A stretch of 64,000 nucleotides of DNA. Origin: Acidimicrobiaceae bacterium (GTDB lineage: Bacteria > Actinomycetota > Acidimicrobiia > Acidimicrobiales > Aldehydirespiratoraceae). The DNA lies in contig VXYK01000046.1 of the NCBI GenBank assembly GCA_009845995.1, positions 28,431 through 92,430 on the forward strand, given 5' to 3'. Both the position numbers and the translations under genes were made by a program. Shown here piece after piece: positions 44,240-52,842 of the stretch; the first letter of the stretch is position 1; every line of letters starts with the position of its first letter. The notes beneath the pieces were generated by a model. That model searched no databases and was not told the origin of the DNA. It worked only from the letters and a program-made list of their open reading frames with translations.

Positions 44240-47055
44240 TACTCGGACTCGAATTCGGACGCCAGTTCGTCTTCATCGGCGCAGTGCACGGGCTTGCTTA
44301 CGCGCTGCTCGCTCTCGGTGTAATCCTGGTCTATCGCTCCAGCCGCGTCATCAACTTTGCGGTCGGCGCCACAGGAGTGCTCGCCGGCCAAGTGATGTCG
44401 CATCTCGTGATCCGTTACAACACCCCTTACTGGGTTGGGTTTGTGGTCTCAGTATTGGCCGGAGCAGCTTTCCTTGGAGTCGCAGAACTCACGGTCGTGC
44501 GTCGCCTCTTCACCGCGCCGCGGGTAATCCTGCTGGTGGCCACGATCGGTCTGGCGCAGTTGGCCCAAGCCCTGATGTTCGCTCTTCCAGAGCCATCTGC
44601 AGAAGACAACCGCAACGACTATCCAACGCCGTGGGCACAAGAGTTCGAGTGGTTCGGTATCCGGATCGAGGGCGGCGAACTGCTCTTGTTCGTTGTGTCC
44701 GCAGTCGCGGTGACTGCGCTGGCACTGTGGATGAGTTATTCGGCCTGGGGCCGCGCGATCCGCGCCTCGGCGGCCGAACCTGACCGAGCGCGTCTCGTCG
44801 GAATCAACCCGGAAACCGTGTCGACGATCGTCTGGGCTCTCACGGGCGCGTTCGCGGGCATGGTTGCCGTGCTCCAGGAAGCAGGCAGCAGCCGAGCCTT
44901 TCTGCTGTCAAGTCCGGGGCCATCACTGATGACCAGGGTGTTGGTGGTGGCCGTCATCGCTTCGTTCATATCGTTTCCGAGGGCGGTGGTTTCAGGCATC
45001 TTGCTCGGCGTGGTGGAAGCTCTGGTGAGGCTCAACTATCCGCTCGACCTTGGTCGGTTCGAAGCTCTGCTGTTGGTGTCGGCGATTGCCGGAGTCTTCG
45101 TGACCACTCGCCGTGCCACCAGCGACGAGCGCGAGTCGTTCAGCTTTGCACCGAGGGTACGGCCGATACCACCTGCTCTGCGCGATGTGTGGTGGGTACG
45201 ACACCACACGAAAATTCTTGGAACGCTGGCTATTCTCGTCGCAATTGCTGTGCCGGTGTTTGTCACCACAGCGAGCCGCACATTCCGTTACAGCGAGATT
45301 CTCCTCATGGCTCTCGCAGCCCTGTCGCTGGTGATACTGGTGGGCTGGAGCGGTCAGATTTCTCTCGGCCAGGGTGCGTTCGCCGGGCTCGGCGCGCTCA
45401 TCACCGCGGCTCTTGTGAACGGCAACGACTTGGGCCTCGGAGCGTTCGGATTCGACTGGACCCTGCCACTGCCCGAACTCCATTTCCTATGGGCGCTGGC
45501 CTGGGCCACCGCCGCAACCGCGCTGGTGGCGGCATTGATAGGACTCGGCGCTTTGCGGGTGCGGGGCTTGCTCCTAGCGGTTGTCACTCTCGCGTTGGCG
45601 GTGAGCGCGGAGAAGTTCTTCTTCCGCCGGCCCTTCCTCAGCGGTGGGAGCACCACCTCAGCGTTGCTTGAGCGAGCCGCTATCGGGCCTTTCGACCTCA
45701 AACCGCAACGCACCTACTACTACCTGGCCCTGCTGGCCCTAGTGCTGGCAGTCCTCTTCGTTGCGAGAATCCGCGCCAGTGGGATCGGGCGGCGAATCAT
45801 CGCCGTGCGCGAGAACTCCGACGCTGCAGCCTCCGCCACAGTGTGGCCCACCAGTTCCAAGCTCACAGCCTTCGCGCTCAGCGGGGGGGTAGCCGGATTC
45901 GCCGGAGGGTTGCTCGGAGGACTCTATGTCACGGTGCTCTTCGCCTTCTTCGCTGTGGAAACCTCGGTCCGAATCCTCGCCATCTCGGTAATCGGTGGTG
46001 TCGGTTCGGTGGCTGGACCCGTGCTGGGTTCGCTCTGGGTTGTCGGCATGCCTGCGTTTTGGCCCGACTCGGCGATCGTGCCGCTCCTCACCAGCAGCCT
46101 CGGCATCCTCATTCTGTTGATGTACGCGCCCGGAGGTTTCGTTCAACTCTGGTTCGCTGCACGCGATTCGTTCTTTGCGTGGTACGCCACGCGGCTCCCA
46201 ACTCCCGACCCTCCCAAACGCCGTCTCCCCGAACCCGCCGGCGTGGCCCCACCCCCACACGAAGTCGCTCTGGCCGCAACCAAAGTCACGGTCGAGTTCG
46301 GCTCACGAGTCGCCTGCAACAATATTGATCTTGAGGTGCGCCACGGTGAGATCGTCGGGCTCATCGGCACCAACGGGGCAGGCAAGACGACTTTCATGAA
46401 CGCCGTCTCAGGATTCGTGCCGGCCACCGGTTCCATAGAGATCTTCGGTACCGATGTCGCCAAACTGCCTCCTCATCGACGTCACGCACTGCACCTCGGC
46501 CGTACCTTTCAGGCCGCCACGCTGTTCCCGGACCTGACCGTGCGGGAGACCGTGCAAATCGCGCTCGAAGCCACACAACGCACCCGCTTCGTCACCTCGA
46601 CCGTACCGTTCTATGGCCGAGGCCACGAAACCAGACAAGCCGCAGCAGCCGATGACCTGATCGACTTCTTGGGCTTGGGCGACTACGCCAACGCTTTCGT
46701 AGCCGAACTCTCCACCGGCACCCGCCGAATACTCGAACTCACCTGCCTCGTCGCCGGGGGCAACCGAATGTTGTGCCTCGATGAACCGACCGCGGGCGTA
46801 GCCCAACGCGAAGCCGAAGCTCTGGTGCCGTTGCTTCAGGGGATTCGCCGAGAACTCGACGCCTCGGTTCTCGTCGTTGAACACGACATGCCCTTGATCA
46901 TGTCGATCAGCGATCGAATCTACTGCCTCGAACGAGGCTCGGTCATCGCTGTCGGACCCCCAGAGCAGGTTCGCGACGACCCAGATGTCATCGCCAGCTA
47001 CCTCGGCACCGACCAACGTGCCATCGATCGATCCGATTCAGGAGTCACAACATGA
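44236..47055 (+). CDS. LivH-LivM-LivG single-chain ABC importer
   Basis: A 939-residue fusion of two permease domains and one ATPase. Residues 1-290 are LivH-like (YALLALGVILVYRSSRVINFAVG), 310-620 LivM-like (LVGWSGQISLGQGAFAGLGA), and 680-930 LivG-like with Walker A GTNGAGKTT (about 711), the deviant signature LSTGTRR and Walker B MLCLDEPTAG. With the LivF domain of the preceding protein and the lipoprotein it makes a complete HAAT importer. GTG 44236 overlaps the previous stop (GTGA); the frame further upstream is a shadow. The preserved Liv order shows fusion of once separate genes. Confidence 0.92.
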   Translation: MILGLEFGRQFVFIGAVHGLAYALLALGVILVYRSSRVINFAVGATGVLAGQVMSHLVIRYNTPYWVGFVVSVLAGAAFLGVAELTVVRRLFTAPRVILLVATIGLAQLAQALMFALPEPSAEDNRNDYPTPWAQEFEWFGIRIEGGELLLFVVSAVAVTALALWMSYSAWGRAIRASAAEPDRARLVGINPETVSTIVWALTGAFAGMVAVLQEAGSSRAFLLSSPGPSLMTRVLVVAVIASFISFPRAVVSGILLGVVEALVRLNYPLDLGRFEALLLVSAIAGVFVTTRRATSDERESFSFAPRVRPIPPALRDVWWVRHHTKILGTLAILVAIAVPVFVTTASRTFRYSEILLMALAALSLVILVGWSGQISLGQGAFAGLGALITAALVNGNDLGLGAFGFDWTLPLPELHFLWALAWATAATALVAALIGLGALRVRGLLLAVVTLALAVSAEKFFFRRPFLSGGSTTSALLERAAIGPFDLKPQRTYYYLALLALVLAVLFVARIRASGIGRRIIAVRENSDAAASATVWPTSSKLTAFALSGGVAGFAGGLLGGLYVTVLFAFFAVETSVRILAISVIGGVGSVAGPVLGSLWVVGMPAFWPDSAIVPLLTSSLGILILLMYAPGGFVQLWFAARDSFFAWYATRLPTPDPPKRRLPEPAGVAPPPHEVALAATKVTVEFGSRVACNNIDLEVRHGEIVGLIGTNGAGKTTFMNAVSGFVPATGSIEIFGTDVAKLPPHRRHALHLGRTFQAATLFPDLTVRETVQIALEATQRTRFVTSTVPFYGRGHETRQAAAADDLIDFLGLGDYANAFVAELSTGTRRILELTCLVAGGNRMLCLDEPTAGVAQREAEALVPLLQGIRRELDASVLVVEHDMPLIMSISDRIYCLERGSVIAVGPPEQVRDDPDVIASYLGTDQRAIDRSDSGVTT

Positions 47056-47648
47056 CAGCACTAGCAACCCCGCCGCTCACCCCGAAGTCCGTCGCCACCC
47101 GAAAGCTCCTTTTGGATCTGGCTGCGGACATGTTCATCGAGCACGGCTATGCCGCGATATCGCTGCGCGACATCGCTGATGCGGCCGGACTCACCAAGGG
47201 CGCGATCTACGGGCACTTCCGTTCCAAGGGCCAACTTCTCGTCGAGGTGATCCGCTCGGAACTGGCCCAGCGCGACAGCTTGTTTGACCTTGACGAGGCC
47301 GCGCAGGACCCGGACAAGCTGTTCGATCTGTTCATCAGCCCCGGGAGCCGTGAACTTCGCCTGTTGCAGACCGACGCGGCCGCGGCTGCTCGCCACGATC
47401 CAGATGTTGCGGACGGCGTTGAGGAAGTCTTCGCTGAACGAACGCGCTGGATCCTCGACACGCTCTCGGAATATGCCGACCCCGACACGGTTGTGTTCGT
47501 CATCAACGCCCTATCGTCAGGAATCGGAGTTCAGGAAGCTCATGGCCGCGACGTGCCCGATGTTGAGGTGTGGCGCAAGACCCTGTCTGCAATGTTTGAA
47601 GCGCTGTCCCGTCTTCCCAGTAAAGATCCCAGCCAAGGAGACACATGA
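47052..47648 (+). CDS. TetR-family transcriptional regulator
   Basis: A 198-residue repressor-type protein. The N-terminal TetR DNA-binding domain (about 15-62) has the helix-turn-helix ISLRDIADAAGLTKGAIYGHFRSK, given by its ends ISLRD and FRSK, followed by a helical ligand-binding domain. It is encoded inside the transporter operon, overlapping the LivHMG gene (ATGA 47052-47055) and the GH3 gene (47645-47648), so it is expected to control its own operon. The 6-4-6 palindrome at 40426-40441 is the most likely operator and the imported glycoside or its aglycone the likely inducer; both are inferences. Confidence 0.9.
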   Translation: MTALATPPLTPKSVATRKLLLDLAADMFIEHGYAAISLRDIADAAGLTKGAIYGHFRSKGQLLVEVIRSELAQRDSLFDLDEAAQDPDKLFDLFISPGSRELRLLQTDAAAAARHDPDVADGVEEVFAERTRWILDTLSEYADPDTVVFVINALSSGIGVQEAHGRDVPDVEVWRKTLSAMFEALSRLPSKDPSQGDT

Positions 47649-50038
47649 CCGAGACCTACAAGGATCCGACCGCCTCGATCAACGAACGAGTCGCCGACCT
47701 GCTCGAGCGGATGACCCTTCAGGAGAAGGTCGCCCAGCTTGGGGCTGTCTGGGTCACCTCGCTGGTGGTGGACGAACGCTTCGACCCCGACCAAGCCGCC
47801 GAAGTTCTCTCAGACGGCATCGGACAGGTCACCCGGATCGGCGCCAGCACAGGGTTGTTGGCCAACGAATCGGCCCAACTGGCCAACTCCATCCAGAAGG
47901 TGCTCGTTGAGAACACCCGCCTCGGCATCCCCGGAGTGATCCACGAAGAAGGCGTCGGCGGATTTCTGCATCGCGGAGCGACCACGTTCCCGCAGGGACT
48001 TGGTCTCGCGGCCACCTGGAACACATCGCTGATCGCCGAGGTAGCCCGGGTGATCCGAACCCAGATGCTCGCCGTCGGTGCTCGCCACAACCTCTCGCCG
48101 GTGCTTGATGTCGCCCGCGACCCGCGCTGGGGTCGCGTGGAGGAGACCTACGGCGAATCGCCCGAACTCTGCGGGCAGATGGGTGTGGCATACGTGAAGG
48201 CAATCCAAACCGACAACCTCGCCGACGGGGTCGTCTGCACCGGCAAGCACTTCTTGGGTTACGCATATTCGCTCGGCGGCCGCAACCACGCTCCGGTCCA
48301 TCTCGGTGGTCGAGAACTACGCGAGGTGTACGCCGCGCCGTTCGCCGCAGCCATTCGAGAAGCGGGCCTTGCCTCGATGATGAACAGCTACTCGTCGATC
48401 GATGGCGTACCCGTTGCCGCCAGCCGCGAGATTCTCACCGATCTGCTCCGCGGCGAACTCGGCTTCGACGGCACGGTGGTTGCGGACTACTTCGCAGTCA
48501 TGCAGCTGTTCTTGAACCACAAGACTTCCGCGGATGCACAGGGAGCTGCGGTTGCAGCTTTGGGCGCCGGGTTGGACATCGAACTGCCGGCGCTCGACTG
48601 TTACCAGCACATCGGTGCCGCGGTGAGCGAGGGGCTGTTCGACGGGGCACTGGTCGATGAGTCCTGCGCCCGCGTATTGGCTCAGAAATTTTCGTTGGGA
48701 CTGTTCGAGAATCCCTATGTGGATGCCGACGCCGCGCTCACTGTATTCGACACTGCCGAGCAGCGCCGCCTGGCACGCCGTGCTGCCGCAGAAGGTGTGG
48801 TGCTGTTGAAGAACGACGGCGTCTTGCCGCTTGACCCTTCGGTCGCGCGGGTGGCGATGATCGGCCCTCACTGCGATGATCAGCGGCTGTTACAGGGCGA
48901 CTACCACTATCCCGCACATCTCGAGATCATCTACCAGGGCCGGATCGCGGAGGTCGCCGAACAGCTCGCAGGCATCGGTGCGCCAACCCAAGGCGACGGC
49001 ACAGGAACAGATCAGTTGCCAGAAGCCAGCGGAGCCTTTGCGCCGGGTCCTCACTACACACCCCATGTCACCCCGCTCGCCGGGTTGCGCTCCGCACTCA
49101 GCGAAACCGAGGTTGCTTATTCGCTTGGCTGTGCCGATTCAGGCGATGACACTTCCGGAATCGCCGCGGCTGTACAAGCCGCCGCCGCGGCCGATGTCGC
49201 CGTTGTCTGCGTGGGCGCCCGTTCGGGCCTGGTAATGGACTCCACCGTCGGAGAAGCCCGCGACGTGACCGACCTCGATCTCCCCGGGGTGCAATCCCAG
49301 TTGGTCGCCGAGGTGGCGGCGACCGGAACCCCCACGGTTGTAGTGGTGATAAGCGGCCGAGTCCACACCCTCGAAGCCGAGGCCGAAAGCGCAAACGCGG
49401 TCTTGTGGTCGATCCTTCCCGGTGAAGAAGGTGGCAATGCCATCGCCGACGTACTGACGGGCGCCGTGAACCCCGCCGGCCGCTTGCCGGTGACGATGCC
49501 GAAACATGTCGGCCAGGTGCCGCTGCACCACGACATGCGCAATCGCGGCGACCGCTCGGAGTTTTACGGCGATTATGTTGATCGCGACGTCGCAGCCCTC
49601 TATTGGTTCGGGCACGGACTCTCCTACACCAGCTTCAGTTACGGCGAACCCGAGGTGCAAGCAGGCTCGACAACATCCCCCACCATCGTCTCGGTGGCGG
49701 TCACCAACACCGGTGACCGAGACGGCGACGAAGTGGTCCAGCTGTACGTGACAGACGATGTCGCCTCAGTGGCGAGGCCGTTGCGCGAACTCATCGGGTT
49801 CGCCCGGATCGGAATTGCCGCGGGTGACACGCGAACCGTCACCTTCACGGTCGACCCGAGCCGCCTGGCGTTCCACGGCGTCAATATGGACCTCATCACC
49901 GAGCCTGGCACTTTCACGTTCCACATCGGCCGGTCCTCGTTCGACCCCGAAATGCGCGAAACCACGGTCACGCTCAGTGGAGACGTCGCTGAATATGACT
50001 GGCGCTCAATCGTGACCACAACCGCAGAAGTGACCTGA
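47645..50038 (+). CDS. GH3 beta-glycosidase (xylosidase/glucosidase type)
   Basis: A 797-residue GH3 enzyme without a signal peptide. The barrel begins ERMTLQEKVAQLG, contains RDPRWGRVEETYGE and GKHFLGY, and carries the nucleophile D281 in GTVVADYFA. The alpha/beta sandwich and C-terminal fibronectin III-like domain (GDRDGDEVVQLYV) follow. No PA14 insert is present, unlike the GH3 at 36532-38934, so the two differ in substrate shape. The RDPRWGR-x-x-E-x-YGE segment is common in beta-xylosidase/glucosidase members. It is the last gene of the transporter operon and is translationally coupled to the TetR gene. Confidence 0.93.
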   Translation: MTETYKDPTASINERVADLLERMTLQEKVAQLGAVWVTSLVVDERFDPDQAAEVLSDGIGQVTRIGASTGLLANESAQLANSIQKVLVENTRLGIPGVIHEEGVGGFLHRGATTFPQGLGLAATWNTSLIAEVARVIRTQMLAVGARHNLSPVLDVARDPRWGRVEETYGESPELCGQMGVAYVKAIQTDNLADGVVCTGKHFLGYAYSLGGRNHAPVHLGGRELREVYAAPFAAAIREAGLASMMNSYSSIDGVPVAASREILTDLLRGELGFDGTVVADYFAVMQLFLNHKTSADAQGAAVAALGAGLDIELPALDCYQHIGAAVSEGLFDGALVDESCARVLAQKFSLGLFENPYVDADAALTVFDTAEQRRLARRAAAEGVVLLKNDGVLPLDPSVARVAMIGPHCDDQRLLQGDYHYPAHLEIIYQGRIAEVAEQLAGIGAPTQGDGTGTDQLPEASGAFAPGPHYTPHVTPLAGLRSALSETEVAYSLGCADSGDDTSGIAAAVQAAAAADVAVVCVGARSGLVMDSTVGEARDVTDLDLPGVQSQLVAEVAATGTPTVVVVISGRVHTLEAEAESANAVLWSILPGEEGGNAIADVLTGAVNPAGRLPVTMPKHVGQVPLHHDMRNRGDRSEFYGDYVDRDVAALYWFGHGLSYTSFSYGEPEVQAGSTTSPTIVSVAVTNTGDRDGDEVVQLYVTDDVASVARPLRELIGFARIGIAAGDTRTVTFTVDPSRLAFHGVNMDLITEPGTFTFHIGRSSFDPEMRETTVTLSGDVAEYDWRSIVTTTAEVT

Positions 50039-50041
50039 GTC

Positions 50042-50836
50042 TCAGGACCACACCATCGGCAGCGGTTCAGTGGAGGCCGACACCGCGTCGCCGGCGCGCA
50101 GCACCTCCACCCAATCCTGGTTGGGCGACCGCAAGCCCTTGGTGGCGGGAGGGGCGAAGTGAAACACCATCGCCGCGCGCATGTCGTTCGAGTTGTTGTC
50201 GGTGGATCGGTGGCGCAGGCGAGAGTGGAAGAAAAGCGTGTCGCCGGGCTCCATGAGCACTACCTCCTCGGCGCTGGTGTCCGCGTCGACTATCTCCACA
50301 TAGGCCAGACCAGCATCGGGACGAGTGTCACGCACGGCGTCATGAATGACCTCGGTGTGAGAACCGGGCACTACCCACAGCGGCCCATTTTTGAGGGTGG
50401 CTGCGGTGCAGGCAATCCACACGCCGACCTGGGGCAGCGGTGTCATCCGGAAGTAGAAGTCGTCCTGATGCCAGGGCTGGCCCAAAGCACCGGGATGCTT
50501 GAAGATGAACTGGGACAAGAAACAATCGATATCAGGGCCGATCATCTCAGCAAGTATCGAGAGCAAACGGGGATCGGTGGCGCTGGAGCGGAACACTTCT
50601 TCGGTGCGCATGACCCGAAACAGCTTGGCCAGTCGATCCTCAGGTTCCGGTTGATCAGCGAGCCTGCGCTCAGGGGTTGGCCACAGGTCCGGCCGTTGCG
50701 CTCCCTGGTCGATCGTTCTCACGAGTTCGACAACACGCTCGATCATCTCTTCCACGACGGAACGGGCGTAGAAGCCTCGCTCGATGAAGAAACCCCGATC
50801 GTTCCAGCTTTGTGCTTGGGCCGCGCTCATCGCCAT
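50042..50836 (-). CDS. phytanoyl-CoA dioxygenase (PhyH)-family oxygenase
   Basis: A 264-residue Fe(II)/2-oxoglutarate oxygenase starting at ATG 50836 (or 50830). The facial triad is H123-x-D125 in PWHQDDF and the distal His in LFFHSRLRHRS (H209), with the 2-oxoglutarate Arg in DMRAAMVF. The family hydroxylates lipids, halogenated or amino-acid-derived compounds and natural products. It converges on the GH3 gene with three bases between the stops, so it is not in that operon, but it could act on the released aglycone; this link is speculative. The upstream frame to 51118 overlaps the cyclase gene. Confidence 0.88.
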   Translation of the reverse strand: MAMSAAQAQSWNDRGFFIERGFYARSVVEEMIERVVELVRTIDQGAQRPDLWPTPERRLADQPEPEDRLAKLFRVMRTEEVFRSSATDPRLLSILAEMIGPDIDCFLSQFIFKHPGALGQPWHQDDFYFRMTPLPQVGVWIACTAATLKNGPLWVVPGSHTEVIHDAVRDTRPDAGLAYVEIVDADTSAEEVVLMEPGDTLFFHSRLRHRSTDNNSNDMRAAMVFHFAPPATKGLRSPNQDWVEVLRAGDAVSASTEPLPMVWS

Positions 50837-50885
50837 GGTGCAAATATACCGACGGACTATTTCCGGCTCAAGCCACTTGGTCCTG

Positions 50886-52028
50886 CTAGTGACGAATGAG
50901 GGTGTGGACCTTGACCGGGTCGGCGAAACCCCGCAGCATCCGGCGGCCAGCGGGAAAAGTCTCGAAACCGTCGACACCGACAAGATGCGAGGCCATGTCT
51001 GACGACACCAGGATCTCACCAGGCACGGCCTGGCGCGCGATACGCGAAGCCAGGTTGACCACCGGCCCGTAGTAGTCACCTCGGCGGTTGACGACCGGCC
51101 CGAACGTGACTCCGCCATGGGGCGTCACGTCTCCTTCGTTGTCAAAGGCGTCGATCAGATCCATGGCGATCGTCGCAGCCGCGGCCGCGTCGTTGGCCAC
51201 GAACATCACCTCGTCACCGAGATGCTTGACGGTGTGTCCTCCACTGGCAGCCACGATGTCCAGCGAGCGGTTCTCAAAACCCGACACCAGGTCGAACAGC
51301 TCCCCCATCGATACCTCAGAAGCACGCGCGGAATACCCCACAATGTCGACGAATCCAACCGCGAGCAGACGCTCGGATGGACTCCCCTGGACCTGCGTGG
51401 CCTGCAAGCGCTCAGCGGCGTCGGAGATGTGATGTCGAATCAGCGCGGTCAACAACTGGGGGAAGACCAGGGCATCGGAAGCTCTGTCGATGGTGAGCTT
51501 GGCCCGCTCCAATTCGTTGGCTTCCGAAACCATCATCCTCTGGTAGGCGCCCTGCTGGTACATAGCCACCGCCGCATCGGCAATTCGGCCGACAGACTCT
51601 CCGAATACCCGAAGCACCTCGCCCAACTCCTCGTATTGGAAAAACTTGCCTCCGAGCACATTCCCCAGACCCCGAACCAGTTCCACATCCCGCTCGCCGA
51701 ACCGGCGTTCATCAGGATCTTTGACCGGCACGCCGGCCACCCTGTAGATCGACTCGATCACTTCAAGACCGACCCCAACTCGCTGGGCCAGTTCGCGAGC
51801 CGACATGTCCGCCGTTTTCCCATACACCAACTCGATCGCCAACTCCCACAACTCGCCGATCTGTATCGCACCGACCATCTGTTCGATCGTGGCTCCGTAC
51901 GAAGCCAACAGTTCAATCAGTTCTCGGCGAGTATCCGCGTCCGACGACGCCGGGTCATAGAGTCCAGCGGCCACGACCGCGTCCCAGTCCACGCTCACCG
52001 CTTTAGTGTGCCCCATCCGCGGGCGCAT
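50886..52028 (-). CDS. class III adenylate/guanylate cyclase with N-terminal regulatory domain
   Basis: A 380-residue protein (or 376 from ATG 52016). The C-terminal catalytic domain has the metal-binding Asp in FVDIVGYSA and the second in KHLGDEVMF, with GPVVNLASRI for the transition-state Asn/Arg, so it should be active as a homodimer making cAMP or cGMP. The N-terminal region (about 20-200) has two helical pieces, one with a helix-turn-helix-like pattern (SARELAQRVGVGLEVIESIYRVAGVP, by its ends SAREL and VAGVP). That arrangement resembles the soluble cyclases of mycobacteria with an adenylate-cyclase regulatory domain. It is monocistronic and convergent to nothing; the signal sensed is unknown. 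Confidence 0.85.
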   Translation of the reverse strand: MRPRMGHTKAVSVDWDAVVAAGLYDPASSDADTRRELIELLASYGATIEQMVGAIQIGELWELAIELVYGKTADMSARELAQRVGVGLEVIESIYRVAGVPVKDPDERRFGERDVELVRGLGNVLGGKFFQYEELGEVLRVFGESVGRIADAAVAMYQQGAYQRMMVSEANELERAKLTIDRASDALVFPQLLTALIRHHISDAAERLQATQVQGSPSERLLAVGFVDIVGYSARASEVSMGELFDLVSGFENRSLDIVAASGGHTVKHLGDEVMFVANDAAAAATIAMDLIDAFDNEGDVTPHGGVTFGPVVNRRGDYYGPVVNLASRIARQAVPGEILVSSDMASHLVGVDGFETFPAGRRMLRGFADPVKVHTLIRH

Positions 52029-52101
52029 CGCGCCGCAACCCGTTACGCGACCAGAGTTGCGAGCGTAGCTAGGATCGCGGGGTGACGAGAGCGACCGCTA
52101 G

Positions 52102-52842
52102 ATGCCTGTAGCAACATTTGGGACCTTGGGACTCATCACAGAGATCCCAGCCGCTCCCCCGCTGGTTCCGATCATCTACCTGCACGGCTGGGGTCGCTCG
52201 CGGAACGACTTCGCTCCTGTTGCGAACCAGCGGCCCGGAATGTTGCTGGATCTGCCCGGATTCGGTTCATCGGCGCAACCTCCGGTTGCCATGGGCTCAG
52301 CCGAATACGCAACCGCGGTTCTTGAAGCGGTAACCGAATGGACGGACTCCGAGACCGTTCTCCTTGTCGGTCACTCGTTCGGTGGACGGATCGCGCTGCA
52401 GATCGCGGCAACTGCCCCACAGTCTGTTCGTGGCCTGATCATCGCCGGGACTCCACTCTTTCGGACCGGATCACCGACGCGACCGCCTCTGGCGTATCGA
52501 GTGGCAAGGAGACTTCACAAACTGGGGCTCGCAAGCGACGCGCGCCTCGAGTCCTCCCGCAAGAAACACGGTTCGGCCGACTACTTGGCCGCTTCTGGCG
52601 TCATGCGAGAGACCTTGATCAAGGTCGTGAACGAGTCCTACGAGACCGAGTTGACACAGATTCGTTGCCCGACCGCGTTTGTGTGGGGTCGAGCCGACAG
52701 TGCCGCACCGGTCGAAGATGCCAGACAAGCCCAGCAGATCGTGGAGGGGTCGATTCTCGTGGAGCGGGATTGTGGCCATGACATTCATCTTCAACATCCG
52801 TCGCTCTTCGTTGAGTTGATCGACCGGCTCGTGCAGCAATGA
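52102..52842 (+). CDS. alpha/beta hydrolase
   Basis: A 246-residue hydrolase with the oxyanion strand IIYLHGWGRS, nucleophile elbow VGHSFGGR, acid in WGRADSAAP and catalytic His in CGHDIHLQHP. A helical cap lies between. There is no signal peptide. The stop overlaps the ATG of the Mur ligase gene (ATGA at 52839-52842), and the ligase is followed by a D-Ala-D-Ala ligase, so it may cleave an ester or amide in cell-wall precursor metabolism. The specific substrate is not evident. Confidence 0.87.
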   Translation: MPVATFGTLGLITEIPAAPPLVPIIYLHGWGRSRNDFAPVANQRPGMLLDLPGFGSSAQPPVAMGSAEYATAVLEAVTEWTDSETVLLVGHSFGGRIALQIAATAPQSVRGLIIAGTPLFRTGSPTRPPLAYRVARRLHKLGLASDARLESSRKKHGSADYLAASGVMRETLIKVVNESYETELTQIRCPTAFVWGRADSAAPVEDARQAQQIVEGSILVERDCGHDIHLQHPSLFVELIDRLVQQ

